Assembly: GCF_002761295.1 (NCBI RefSeq)
Contig: NZ_CP017881.1
Span: forward strand, 619,087-683,086
Reading direction: 5' to 3'
Length of the DNA stretch: 64,000 bases
From: Methanohalophilus portucalensis
GTDB taxonomy: Archaea > Halobacteriota > Methanosarcinia > Methanosarcinales > Methanosarcinaceae
Shown here: piece after piece, positions 7,737 through 16,503 of the stretch
Position numbering within the stretch: the stretch's first letter is position 1
How the letters are laid out: every line of letters begins with the position of its first letter
Position numbers and translations under genes: made by a program
Notes under the pieces: generated by a model
Databases searched by the model: none
The model's input: only the letters and a program-made list of their open reading frames with translations
Told to the model about the DNA's origin: nothing

Positions 7737-8660
7737 TTACTCCTCCGGAGTCAAACTACTGATAAGGATCACAAATAAAATACTTCCTACAGGCACTATG
7801 GCATACACAAGAATATAGAGAAACAGCATATTTGCCCCACCCATTATAGACATGATCGATATGACTATTATAAGGAAAAGCGGCCCTGCTACAAAGGCAG
7901 TAACATAAGTTTCACCGAGAAGCCCCAGTGTTTCAAGAAATTCCTTTTGCCTCTGCCTGTTTTCCACTATGTACTGATCGGTCTTTATTTTAAAATAAGG
8001 TTCCAGCTCGCCCCCGGATGTAACAACTGTAATTGCTCCCTGCAAGAATTCCTGAAGCATAGGTGATGGAGTGGTGAGTGAAATGTTCTTCATGGCTGTT
8101 ACCAGATCCTTTCCCAGCACTTCCATGTCCCTTACCAGATAGCGTACTTCAACCGCAACTTCCCCGTAGATGGAATTCTTGGCCAGAGACTTAAAAAGTT
8201 CTACAGGAAGCACTCCAGCTCCTGACATTGCAGACATATAATTTATAGCATAGGGCAGTATTTGTTCGATGTTGCGTTTTCTGTCTCCTGCAATCAAAGC
8301 TGGATAGAGAATAAATCCTTTAAATATGGATACAAAAGATAATAGTAGAATTGCTATACTTCCGGATACCTGCACGATAAGGGCTTTATATGGAACAATG
8401 GGGGCAAACCAGTAAGGCAGGTATAAACGTGTGCCCGGAATTTCCGGTATACCCGTAATGAAAATTAATACATTAAAGAATAAAAATACCAGTATGCTTC
8501 CTATTATAGCAGAAAGCATTGCTCCGGATAAATACATATCATAACCTATGTTCATCCTGCTTTTCAGCAGGTTGTGGCGGAGACGGTGGTATTTGAGTCT
8601 CTTTTTTGCAAAAAGGTCCCCGAAAAGGGTATATGCATAGCTGAAGTATCGTTTACTCAT
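7737..8660 (-). CDS. Type II secretion F-domain membrane protein, TadB-like
   Basis: 307 residues with paired hydrophobic segments near 45-70 and 100-125, a T2SSF domain (ILPYAINYMSAMSGAGVLPVELFKSLA, then LQEFLQGAITVVTSGGELEPYF) and two C-terminal helices (about 252-300). It is the second platform subunit. Its start overlaps the end of the ATPase gene by 8 bases, indicating coupled translation. The polarity ATPase-TadB-TadC is that of tad/cpa loci. Confidence 0.85.
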   Translation of the reverse strand: MSKRYFSYAYTLFGDLFAKKRLKYHRLRHNLLKSRMNIGYDMYLSGAMLSAIIGSILVFLFFNVLIFITGIPEIPGTRLYLPYWFAPIVPYKALIVQVSGSIAILLLSFVSIFKGFILYPALIAGDRKRNIEQILPYAINYMSAMSGAGVLPVELFKSLAKNSIYGEVAVEVRYLVRDMEVLGKDLVTAMKNISLTTPSPMLQEFLQGAITVVTSGGELEPYFKIKTDQYIVENRQRQKEFLETLGLLGETYVTAFVAGPLFLIIVISIMSIMGGANMLFLYILVYAIVPVGSILFVILISSLTPEE

Positions 8661-10611
8661 CTTGCATTTCCTGCTTTACCAGTTTAATTATTGTTTCAGG
8701 TTCTCTCTTATAGGCAACAATTATCTTCGAAAAATCCTTATAATTGCTAATTCCTTTCTGTAAAGCCCATTCTATAACTTCCTGGCGTTGTTGCAATTCC
8801 TTCCTGACAGTTGCATCATCCCATCCACGATCCTGCATCAGACTTTCAATTACATAGGACCTTCCTGAGTACTGGAAGGAGTCTTTCCCCGCCCCCCACA
8901 AGAACACTTCATTTGTAAGCAGTTCGCCGGTTCGCGGATCTACTCCAACGATTTCCGTAATGGACTTGCATCTCCTAACTCGATCTTCACCAACTTTGAC
9001 CTGTGCCTGCACACAAACAACGTCAAGCGCCTGTATCATAATTCTGGGTACATTGATGGGAGGATTTTCAAGGCGATGGACGATTGATTGTACGGAATCT
9101 GCATGTATGGTGGAAAATGTGGTGTGGCCTGTAGACATTGCCTGAAACAGTACATATGCTTCAGCTCCTCTTACTTCTCCTACAAGAATGTATTCCGGGC
9201 GCTGTCGCAGGGATGCTCTCAGGAGCTCATACATACCTATGGATCCTCTTTCTTCTCCTGCAAAAGCCTGTCTTGTTACGCCCGGTATCCAGTTGGGATG
9301 AGCAAGATTGAGTTCCCTGGTGTCTTCAATCGAAACCAATTTCATTTCGGGCTGGATGAACATGGAAATTGCATTCATGGAAGTTGTTTTACCTGATGCT
9401 GTTCCACCAGCAAATATGATACTTTTGTTTGATTCAACAGCAAGCCAGAGATAGGCCATCATTGCTGTGGAATAAGTATGAAAACCAATTAATTGAGGTG
9501 GGGTTATTGGATTTTCATTAAAACGGCGAATCGTAAAAGTGCTTCCATAGGTTGTTACTTCCCTTCCAAGGGTCAGCTGTATTCTGGACCCATCCGGCAT
9601 TGTTGCATCAAGCAAAGGGTTTGCAATAGAGATGTGCTTTCCACATATCTGAGCCATTCTGATTACAAAAGAATCGAGTTTCTCATCCAGGTCAAAAGTT
9701 ATACTCGAAGGAATTGATTCATACTTTTTGTGATAGACATAGATTGGGGTAACAGGTCCGTCACAGGAAATATCTTCAATATCCGAATCGCGCATCACCG
9801 CATCAATATCCCCATAACCCAGGAAATCCCGCTGGATATAATAGGTAAGTTTTTCTCTGTTTGCCGGGGACAGGTCAATCCTGTAATCTTTCAGGAATTC
9901 GGTAAACCTGGACCTGAGTACATCTTTTGCATCTGATTTTTCGGTCTCCTTCAGATCAATATCCAGAGTCTCTATCAGACGCGATTTAATATCTTCGAGC
10001 AACTTTTTTTCCATATCAGTTAGCTCAGGTTCAATGACCTTGTACTGATATTCATGTATTTCCATGTCATAAAGGATGCGAATGTAGGAATAGGGAGGAT
10101 TTATGGGATAAAGTTCAATTTCACGTACACCAGGATTATCTTCGCCGGATAGGTCTACAAGAGGACCATGTTTTACAATATCGTATTTTTCGAATTCAAT
10201 CTCACGTTTTGTGATTATGTCTTTTATTTTCTGCAACATTGAAGACTTTTGTATTTCAATATTTTCTTCATCAACCATCATTTGTTCTTCTGTAATTTCC
10301 CGGATGGCTTTTTCCCAGACAGTTTGTACTTCTTCTGGTATCTTCCCCTGTTGCAGTTCCTGATTTATTAATTCTTTTTCAACAAGTTTGTCAATCCCTT
10401 CATTGACATTAGGTTCATTAGCTAAATCTGAAAATACAGTGTCCATCATTTCAATCTGTTCTTCAAGATTGAAATCATCTGGATTGTCGCCGTCCCCCCC
10501 AGGCGCATTTTTATGAATGTCTGTATTCCTCTCTTTGTCGGACTCCTCTGTGTCCCCCCTGCCCCTTTTTTCTTCCATTCTCTGTATTTGTTCTTCTGAA
10601 GAGGAAGCCAT
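8653..10611 (-). CDS. Type II/IV secretion ATPase (TadA/CpaF/FlaI family)
   Basis: 652 residues. Residues 1-150 are highly charged and probably disordered or regulatory (Glu/Asp-rich). The central part (about 255-330) is the N-terminal domain common to TadA/CpaF, with DFLGYGDIDAVMRDSDIEDISCDG. The catalytic core has Walker A GGTASGKTTSMNA (about residue 415), an Asp-box (SIEDTRELNLAHPNW), Walker B (RPEYILVGEVRGAEA) and a His box (STGHTTFSTIHADS). It powers pilus assembly or secretion at the membrane. No prepilin or prepilin peptidase gene is nearby, so its filament is encoded elsewhere or was not recognised. Confidence 0.9.
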   Translation of the reverse strand: MASSSEEQIQRMEEKRGRGDTEESDKERNTDIHKNAPGGDGDNPDDFNLEEQIEMMDTVFSDLANEPNVNEGIDKLVEKELINQELQQGKIPEEVQTVWEKAIREITEEQMMVDEENIEIQKSSMLQKIKDIITKREIEFEKYDIVKHGPLVDLSGEDNPGVREIELYPINPPYSYIRILYDMEIHEYQYKVIEPELTDMEKKLLEDIKSRLIETLDIDLKETEKSDAKDVLRSRFTEFLKDYRIDLSPANREKLTYYIQRDFLGYGDIDAVMRDSDIEDISCDGPVTPIYVYHKKYESIPSSITFDLDEKLDSFVIRMAQICGKHISIANPLLDATMPDGSRIQLTLGREVTTYGSTFTIRRFNENPITPPQLIGFHTYSTAMMAYLWLAVESNKSIIFAGGTASGKTTSMNAISMFIQPEMKLVSIEDTRELNLAHPNWIPGVTRQAFAGEERGSIGMYELLRASLRQRPEYILVGEVRGAEAYVLFQAMSTGHTTFSTIHADSVQSIVHRLENPPINVPRIMIQALDVVCVQAQVKVGEDRVRRCKSITEIVGVDPRTGELLTNEVFLWGAGKDSFQYSGRSYVIESLMQDRGWDDATVRKELQQRQEVIEWALQKGISNYKDFSKIIVAYKREPETIIKLVKQEMQDE

Positions 10612-10627
10612 ATAGTTACACCTTCAT

Positions 10628-11431
10628 TTATTGAGCAAAAAATATACCTTTAATTCTCTGGAAAAAACCCTTTTTAGGCTGCGAACCTGTTTCATCCAGA
10701 TATGTCGGGGAAATTTCAATACCTGCCATTTGGGCTGCTATTCTTTTCAAACTCAATGATGCAGCTGATGTTGGATAATTGCAAACGACGGGTTTTTGCA
10801 GGGAAAGAGATTTTTGAATTGCAATATCAGCAGGTATTTCCCCTATTATGTCCACCCCACTCGATTCATTAATTTTCTCTCTCAAATTCTGACTAAGTCC
10901 ATTTTCAATACGGTTAACTACAACACCGCTTATTGGTACATCATAACCTCGGGCTATTGTTGCCGTTTTAAGGGAGTCTGTTTTTGAAGTGATCTCCGGA
11001 TTCATTATCACCATAACATAATGTGAGAGTTTGAGAGGGATTATTATATTTGGATTGATTCCGGATGGTGTGTCCATTATTATAAAATCAAATTCCCTGT
11101 TCAACTGGTCAAGCACCGTTTCAAGCATCTTGATATTAGCTTTCTGATAGCCTTTAATTGTGTATCCGGCAGGAAGTATTTTAACACCGTAGGGCCCCTC
11201 ATAAATTGCCTCTCTTACATCAACATCTCCTGCAAGCACATCATGCAGGGTTTTGTTTATATTTAAGCTGAAGAACAATCCCACATTTGCCATACCAAGG
11301 TCGGTATCAATAATTAGCACTCTTTTCCCCATCCCTGCAAGAGCTGTGGCTACATTGGCAGAAACAGTAGTCTTTCCAGTTCCCCCCTTTCCAGAGGCAA
11401 ATGTATAAATCGAAGCCACTTTATTACCCAA
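10628..11431 (-). CDS. MinD/ParA-family ATPase (TadZ/CpaE-like position)
   Basis: 267 residues with the deviant Walker A ASGKGGTGKTTVSANVATALA, the switch I/II IDTDLGMANVGLFF and FIIMDTPSGI, and a C-terminal tail ending KKGFFQRIKGIFFAQ that looks like a membrane-binding amphipathic helix. Such proteins dimerise on ATP and localise large complexes. It is first in the secretion cassette, 16 bases ahead of the ATPase, which suits a polar-localisation role as for CpaE/TadZ. The start is TTG at 11431; GTG at 11419 is equally possible. Upstream sequence is a strong AT-rich promoter. Confidence 0.85.
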   Translation of the reverse strand: MGNKVASIYTFASGKGGTGKTTVSANVATALAGMGKRVLIIDTDLGMANVGLFFSLNINKTLHDVLAGDVDVREAIYEGPYGVKILPAGYTIKGYQKANIKMLETVLDQLNREFDFIIMDTPSGINPNIIIPLKLSHYVMVIMNPEITSKTDSLKTATIARGYDVPISGVVVNRIENGLSQNLREKINESSGVDIIGEIPADIAIQKSLSLQKPVVCNYPTSAASLSLKRIAAQMAGIEISPTYLDETGSQPKKGFFQRIKGIFFAQ

Positions 11432-11631
11432 TAAATATTATATTTATTTATTATATATTAAGATTTGTTTTCCTGCAGAAGTTTATATAGCTTTTTCGAT
11501 ATACGACTCCATTAAGATTTGCCTTTGAATAAGCATAAATGAAAAGTAGATAACTTGATTAAACAAATCCTTTTGAAAACTTAAATAAGTTATCAATGTA
11601 ATATAGTACAAAACTCATATAAGGTGTAAAA

Positions 11632-13152
11632 ATGGAACTTAAAGTCCAGCCAATCGATATTAAAGTCGGAAAATACAAAATCATACTTAATTCCATAGAT
11701 GCTAAAGAACTGGGTGTTTATGAAGGAGATCGGGTTCGTGTAACAGGACATGTTACAGTTACAGCAATTGTGGATTTTACAGAAGATATGATATCTCCTG
11801 GAATGATCGGACTGTATCACGAAGTTAAAGAACAGCTTCAGAGGGAGTGGACCGAAATTGTAGAGGTCGAACCTGCAGAGAAACCCAAATCTGCACGATT
11901 GATCCGCAAAAACATGGATGGGGAAAAACTTGTTCAGGAAGAGATATATGGCCTTGTCAAAGATATTGTGGAAGAGAACTTGAGTGAAATCGAACTAGCT
12001 GCTTTCCTGACATCCACTTATATAAATGATATGACGGATGACGAAACCGAATGGCTTACCCGGGCAATGATAGATACAGGAGAAAAACTTGAATTTGCGA
12101 AGGGTCCGATTATGGATAAGCATTCTATCGGAGGAGTGCCGGGTAATAAGATTTCTCTTCTGGTAGTACCTATTGTAGCCGCTAACGGGCTACTTATTCC
12201 AAAAACAAGTTCCCGTGCAATTACAGGTGCAGGGGGGACATCTGATCTCATGGAAATTCTTGCACCGGTTGAATTTTCCGCTTCCCAGGTAAAGGAAATG
12301 ACAGAAAAGGTTGGAGGTGTTCTGGTATGGGGTGGTGCTACCAACATAGCCCCTGCAGATGACAAGCTTATCAAAGTAGAATACCCTCTCTCCATTGATC
12401 CACACTGTCAGCTCTTAGCATCAATAATGGCTAAAAAGGGAGCTGTTGGTGCTGAGAACGTGGTTATTGACATACCCACCGGTCCCGGAACCAAGATTGT
12501 AAACGTGCAGGAAGGTAGAAAACTTGCTCGTGATCTTATCAATCTGGGTGACCGCCTCGGGATGAATGTGGACTGTGCACTTACCTATGGTGCCTCTCCG
12601 ATTGGTCGAACTGTGGGACCAGCACTTGAAGTACGAGAGGCTCTCAAGGTGCTGGAAACAGGCGAAGGACCTAACAGTCTGATCGAAAAAAGTATGGTTC
12701 TTGCAGGAATGCTGCTTGAGATGGGTGGAGTGGCTGCCCGTGGCCAGGGTAATGAACTTGCCATGGAAACCCTTAAAAATGGCAAAGCTCTTGCCAAATT
12801 CCGGGAAATAATAGAAGTACAGGGCGGCAATCCCGATGTGACTTACAAGGATATTATTGCTGGTGAGCATACAGCTGAGATAACCGCACCTGCAAATGGA
12901 TATGTACTTGAATTCAAGAATAAGAGAGTGGTGCAGATTGCACGGCTTGCCGGTGCACCCAATGATAAGGGAGCGGGTGTGCTGATTCATAAGAAACAGG
13001 GAGAACCGGTCAAAAAAGGTGAACCCGTTCTTACCATTCATGCAGAAAAGAAAAATAAACTGGAAACAGCTCTGCAGAATGCCCAAAGAGATTCCCCTAT
13101 AGTGGTTGAAGGTATGCTACTTGAACGAGTACAATCCTTTAAGGAAGTGTAA
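11632..13152 (+). CDS. deoA: AMP phosphorylase
   Basis: 506 residues, the archaeal member of the thymidine phosphorylase family. It splits AMP (and CMP, UMP) with phosphate into the base and ribose 1,5-bisphosphate, feeding the archaeal NMP/RuBisCO pathway. It has the extra N-terminal domain of about 85 residues (MELKVQPIDIKVGKYKI) that sets AMP phosphorylases apart from bacterial DeoA. Active-site blocks are GPIMDKHSIGGVPGNK, TSSRAITGAGGTSDLME and ALTYGASPIGRTVGPALE. The ATG is preceded by AAGGTG. Ribose-1,5-bisphosphate isomerase and RuBisCO genes are not in the window. Confidence 0.93.
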   Translation: MELKVQPIDIKVGKYKIILNSIDAKELGVYEGDRVRVTGHVTVTAIVDFTEDMISPGMIGLYHEVKEQLQREWTEIVEVEPAEKPKSARLIRKNMDGEKLVQEEIYGLVKDIVEENLSEIELAAFLTSTYINDMTDDETEWLTRAMIDTGEKLEFAKGPIMDKHSIGGVPGNKISLLVVPIVAANGLLIPKTSSRAITGAGGTSDLMEILAPVEFSASQVKEMTEKVGGVLVWGGATNIAPADDKLIKVEYPLSIDPHCQLLASIMAKKGAVGAENVVIDIPTGPGTKIVNVQEGRKLARDLINLGDRLGMNVDCALTYGASPIGRTVGPALEVREALKVLETGEGPNSLIEKSMVLAGMLLEMGGVAARGQGNELAMETLKNGKALAKFREIIEVQGGNPDVTYKDIIAGEHTAEITAPANGYVLEFKNKRVVQIARLAGAPNDKGAGVLIHKKQGEPVKKGEPVLTIHAEKKNKLETALQNAQRDSPIVVEGMLLERVQSFKEV

Positions 13153-13169
13153 AGCGGCCATTACGCTTT
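13151..13169 (+). terminator. Hairpin with T-runs after deoA
   Basis: AAAGCG (13151-13156) and CGCTTT (13164-13169) pair across a 7-base loop, followed by two runs of five T within the next 25 bases. It lies directly after the deoA stop. It is a modest stem, but its position and the T-runs suit termination. Confidence 0.5.
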
Positions 13170-13194
13170 AATACCCTTTTTCCTATTTTTGCCC

Positions 13195-13722
13195 ATGAAA
13201 AGAATTGTCATACTGCGTCTGGGACACAGGCCTCAAAGAGATAAACGTATCACAACCCACGTGGCTCTTACAGCAAGGGCTTTCGGTGCTGAAGGGATAC
13301 TCCTTGCAAGTAACGATCCCTCTATTACCCGGAGCGTGACCCAGATGTGCCAACGCTGGGGAGGAGAATTTTATATCCGTAATGATGTAAAATGGAAGAC
13401 CGAGATTAAAAAATGGAAATCAGAAGGCGGGAAAGTTTGCCATCTTTCAATGTATGGTATCAATCTTCCAGATGCCGTTGCGTCTATGCAGGAATGTGAA
13501 AAACTCATGATCGTTGTCGGGGCGGAAAAAGTCCCTTTTGAGGTCTATGAACTGGCTGACTGGAATGTTGCTGTGGGTAACCAGCCCCATTCAGAAGTGG
13601 CCGCTGTAGCCGTTACTCTGGACAGGATTGCAGAAGATGAGCCCTTGAAGAATGAATTTAAAGATGCACAACTTCATGTTGTACCAATGGATCGCGGGAA
13701 GAAAGTAATCGAAAATTCCTGA
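13195..13722 (+). CDS. tRNA (cytidine-56-2'-O)-methyltransferase, aTrm56
   Basis: 175 residues of the SPOUT superfamily; it methylates the ribose of C56 in the T-loop of archaeal tRNAs. The sequence [31 protein letters not shown] at the N-terminus is diagnostic, and the knot region is near the C-terminus ([34 protein letters not shown]). The ATG at 13195 is chosen over the in-frame TTG two codons earlier because the family begins with M-K-R. No ribosome-binding site precedes it, so it may be leaderless. Confidence 0.9.
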   Translation: MKRIVILRLGHRPQRDKRITTHVALTARAFGAEGILLASNDPSITRSVTQMCQRWGGEFYIRNDVKWKTEIKKWKSEGGKVCHLSMYGINLPDAVASMQECEKLMIVVGAEKVPFEVYELADWNVAVGNQPHSEVAAVAVTLDRIAEDEPLKNEFKDAQLHVVPMDRGKKVIENS

Positions 13723-13723
13723 T

Positions 13724-13873
13724 TCAGTCTTCCTTTTTGTCCTTCACCTCGACACCCCTGTATATCTTATTGCGCTCGTATCCACCAAATCCCCGGTGTT
13801 TGCGATCCCTTTTTCTGGATGATTCTGCAAGCATGTCTTCCAGTTCTTCATCCGATATTTCATCTGAATCTAT
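13724..13873 (-). CDS. 49-residue charged protein downstream of and in frame with Nif3
   Basis: This open frame begins right after the TGA stop of the Nif3-like gene and stays in the same frame. It encodes an acidic helix-like start (DSDEISDEELEDMLAESS) followed by a basic Gly-rich part (RKHRGFGGYERNKIYRG), which looks like real protein. There is no ATG, GTG or TTG before Met-14. A good GAGGTGA (13878-13884) overlaps the Nif3 stop and points at ATA (13873-13871), 4 bases on. It is either a separate small protein with an ATA start or a C-terminal tail of Nif3 cut off by one stop codon. No family is recognised. Confidence 0.5.
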   Translation of the reverse strand: MDSDEISDEELEDMLAESSRKRDRKHRGFGGYERNKIYRGVEVKDKKED

Positions 13874-13882
13874 ATTCTCACC

Positions 13883-14653
13883 TCAGGAAGTGCGTATCAG
13901 GGGATTGTGGTCAATAAATTCGGTGTCGATACCCAGGTCATTTTCCAAACGGGTTGCAAGGGCTTGCATTGCAGGATTTTCGGTGGCATAATGGGTTGCA
14001 TCCACCAGCAGCATATCCGCAAAATTGCGGATCACATCATGTTTAAGTTCGGAGGATACATAGGCATCGACATCCATTGAATTCGCGATATCAAGGAATG
14101 GTCCTTTAAATCCACTTCCACCGAAGACCATAACTTTGGAAATTATTTCTTTTTCACCGACATATTGTACATGGGTGTTCAGGGACTTGCACACGTGATT
14201 GATGAAAACATCCTTCGAGACAGGATCCATTTCTCCTATACATCCCATGTCCAGTTTCTCAATATTTTTAAGACCCAGCTTTTCAGCAAGGATGTCATTC
14301 ACTCCTCCTTCTGCGCGGTCATAGTTGGTATGCATTGCATAGAGGGAAATATTGTTATCCAGCGCGATCTTCAGGCGTTTTGCCAGGTTGCAGGATATTG
14401 AATTTATCGAATGGAATAATAAAGTATGGTGTGTAATTAGCAGGTCTGCTCCGATATCTGCTGCCCGGTTTAGTGTGTATTCGGTAGGATCCAGGGCCAC
14501 AGCTATTCGATGAACTTCATTTTTCAGGTCCAGCGTCAATCCAATCCTGCCTTCATCAAATTCTTCTGCCAGTTCTGGAGGTGCAATTACCTCCAATTTT
14601 CTTACAATTTCTGAAAGGTTCATATTTCTGAAATTAATTTGTCCCAATATCAA
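13883..14653 (-). CDS. Nif3-like dinuclear metal-centre protein
   Basis: 256 residues of the Nif3/YbgI (GTP cyclohydrolase I type 2-like) family, which forms hexameric rings with a two-metal site in each subunit. Metal-ligand motifs are LLITHHTLLFHS (about residue 73), HTNYDRAEGGVND (about 108) and HYATENPAM near the C-terminus (about 222). The biochemical role of the family is unsettled. The stop TGA is followed in frame by the 49-residue open frame described separately. Confidence 0.88.
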   Translation of the reverse strand: MILGQINFRNMNLSEIVRKLEVIAPPELAEEFDEGRIGLTLDLKNEVHRIAVALDPTEYTLNRAADIGADLLITHHTLLFHSINSISCNLAKRLKIALDNNISLYAMHTNYDRAEGGVNDILAEKLGLKNIEKLDMGCIGEMDPVSKDVFINHVCKSLNTHVQYVGEKEIISKVMVFGGSGFKGPFLDIANSMDVDAYVSSELKHDVIRNFADMLLVDATHYATENPAMQALATRLENDLGIDTEFIDHNPLIRTS

Positions 14654-14706
14654 ACTGTCGGGTTTTAAATCGATAGCTTTTTATTGATATGTACACATGT
14701 ACATAA

Positions 14707-14845
14707 CGCATAGGAAATAGCCGATTGTCTCTGTCGGAAAAAACACTGGCCGAATAGATTTTACTTCTCTTAAAAATCGTTACATGCATCATTTATCGGT
14801 AGTCTCCAAACCTTTCTGTCTATTCGGAAAGTGTTATTCTATGCG
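14707..14845. repeat. Nested imperfect inverted repeat in the Nif3-modD intergenic region
   Basis: Inner arms AACACTGGCCGAATAGA (14742-14758) and TCTATTCGGAAAGTGTT (14819-14835) pair at 15 of 17 positions around a 60-base centre. Outer arms CGCATAG (14707-14713) and CTATGCG (14839-14845) are perfect. The asymmetry comes from about 28 extra bases between the outer and inner left arms. It sits about 80-220 bases upstream of the ModD-like gene. It may be a structured leader or terminator, or the remains of a small inverted-repeat element. No coding sequence lies inside. Confidence 0.5.
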
Positions 14846-14925
14846 CTAGGCAAAATGAGGGATGTCCAGGAATTTCTATACACTTAGGATTTGAAATGCT
14901 GGCGTAAATTAAAGGTTGGTTTAGT

Positions 14926-15717
14926 ATGATAGAGTATTTTGAACATTACTTGCAGGAAGACTGTCCTTACGGGGATGAAACCACAGAATTGCTTCAGATA
15001 AATGGTGAAGGTACCCTGAACATTCTGTCACGGGATGAGGGAATTGGAGCATGTGCGGATGATCTGGAACAATTCTACAAAAGTAAAGGACTGGATGTGA
15101 CCTACAGAGTTGAGAACGGTGAATATTTTGAAGGAGGAGCTGTAATATTCTCTGCACAAGGAAACCTCAGAAAATTGTTCAAACTCTGGCGTATCTCCCA
15201 GACTTTCCTTTCAATAGTATGTGCGATTGCAACGCGGACTCACAATTTCGTAGAAGCTGCAAGAAAAGAAAATCCCGATATTATGATCGCCACAAGTCGC
15301 AAAACCCATCCGGGATTCAGAAAATATGAATTAAAGGCAGTAAAGGTAGCTGGCGGAACACACCACCGTAATTCTTTGAGTGATTCCATTCTTGTGACAC
15401 AGAATCATCTGGATGTAGCAGATTCTTTTGAGAATCTCAAGGCAGTGAAAAAAATAGAAATAGAACCACGTGATAATGATGAAGCACTCAAATACGCTGA
15501 AATTGCCGATGTCCTGTTACTTGATCATTATTCTCCCGAAGAGATGGCTATTATTGTTAACAAACTTAAAACAATAAATCCGGGACTTGAGATTGCTGTG
15601 GGTGGTATTAAGTCGGATGAGATTCCACAATATGCTCCTTATGTGGATATTATTGTCTCCACTGCACCTTATTATGCTCAGCCTCTTGATCTGACCACCA
15701 GAATTGAAAGAATGTAA
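14926..15717 (+). CDS. ModD/NadC-family (quinolinate phosphoribosyltransferase-like) protein
   Basis: 263 residues with the type II phosphoribosyltransferase fold of NadC. Family blocks are LQEDCPYGDETTELL at the N-terminus, IATRTHNFVEAARKENPDIMIATSRKTHPGFR, the substrate loop AGGTHHRNSLSDSILVTQNHL and the C-terminal barrel (DVLLLDHYSP, IAVGGI, DIIVSTAPYYA). ModD-type paralogues occur in molybdenum-transport operons. Here the next gene is DUF364 and the operon beyond encodes the molybdenum formylmethanofuran dehydrogenase, so a molybdenum or pterin role is more likely than NAD synthesis. The actual substrate is unknown. Confidence 0.75.
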   Translation: MIEYFEHYLQEDCPYGDETTELLQINGEGTLNILSRDEGIGACADDLEQFYKSKGLDVTYRVENGEYFEGGAVIFSAQGNLRKLFKLWRISQTFLSIVCAIATRTHNFVEAARKENPDIMIATSRKTHPGFRKYELKAVKVAGGTHHRNSLSDSILVTQNHLDVADSFENLKAVKKIEIEPRDNDEALKYAEIADVLLLDHYSPEEMAIIVNKLKTINPGLEIAVGGIKSDEIPQYAPYVDIIVSTAPYYAQPLDLTTRIERM

Positions 15718-15726
15718 GGTGTTCCG

Positions 15727-16500
15727 ATGGATGATACACTAACCAGATTGATTGACAGGCTTGCTAAAGAAAATGCTGATACTTTTCCTGAAAGCATTGT
15801 AGATGAAATATCTCTGGGAGTGGTTTACAGTGGTGCCAGAATTGGTATCCACGGCGGTGTTGCTGCAACTCAGATTCCTCAATCAGCCCACTGTGAGACC
15901 CTTCCATCCGCAGGTAAAATTCATAATAATCCTTTGCCACGGGTTCTTGAGATGGGTAAATCATCCAATTCCCTAAAAAGAACAGCGGCGACCAGTGCAC
16001 TCAATGCTTTCATCAAAAAGACCGGGGAAGAGATTTCTTCTTACGAATCGTCAGATACCAGTGTATTGGATATTATAAAAAATAATGATAGTGTAGCAAT
16101 GGTGGGCCATTTTGCCCCCATGATTCCCGGTATATTAAAAAAAGCCTCAACCCTTTATGTGGCGGAAAAAAGGCCAATAAAAGATGAAAGGATAACCATT
16201 GTACCTGAGGAAGAGCTGAAAGAAACAATAGCATCATCAGATGTTGCTATTATCACAGGTACCACTCTTTTGAACAACTCCCTTGATCCTCTGATGGAAT
16301 CAATAAGCCAGGCATCTAACTCGATTCTGCTTGGTCCTACTACGCCCCTTTATCCGGACCTTTTCTTTGAACAGGGATTTACTGCTGTAATGGGTACAAG
16401 AATCGATGATACGCCAACAATGCTAAGAATAGTTAGCCAGGCTGGCGGGACAAAACAGATTCACAAAAGCTGTGGCACAAAAATATCCTTTGTGCAGTAA
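15727..16500 (+). CDS. DUF364 domain protein (putative heavy-metal chelation family)
   Basis: 257 residues. The N-terminal part (ISLGVVYSGARIGIHGGVAAT) and the Rossmann-like C-terminal DUF364 domain (VAMVGHFAPMIPGILKKAS, DVAIITGTTLLNNSLDPLM, ILLGPTTPLYPDLFFEQGFTAVMGTRI) are clear. The DUF364/DUF4213 family has been proposed to bind metals, often in molybdenum-linked loci. It starts 9 bases after the ModD-like stop behind AAGGTGTTCCG and is surely in the same operon. It ends 3 bases from the convergent fdhD-like gene. Confidence 0.8.
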   Translation: MDDTLTRLIDRLAKENADTFPESIVDEISLGVVYSGARIGIHGGVAATQIPQSAHCETLPSAGKIHNNPLPRVLEMGKSSNSLKRTAATSALNAFIKKTGEEISSYESSDTSVLDIIKNNDSVAMVGHFAPMIPGILKKASTLYVAEKRPIKDERITIVPEEELKETIASSDVAIITGTTLLNNSLDPLMESISQASNSILLGPTTPLYPDLFFEQGFTAVMGTRIDDTPTMLRIVSQAGGTKQIHKSCGTKISFVQ

Positions 16501-16503
16501 ATA

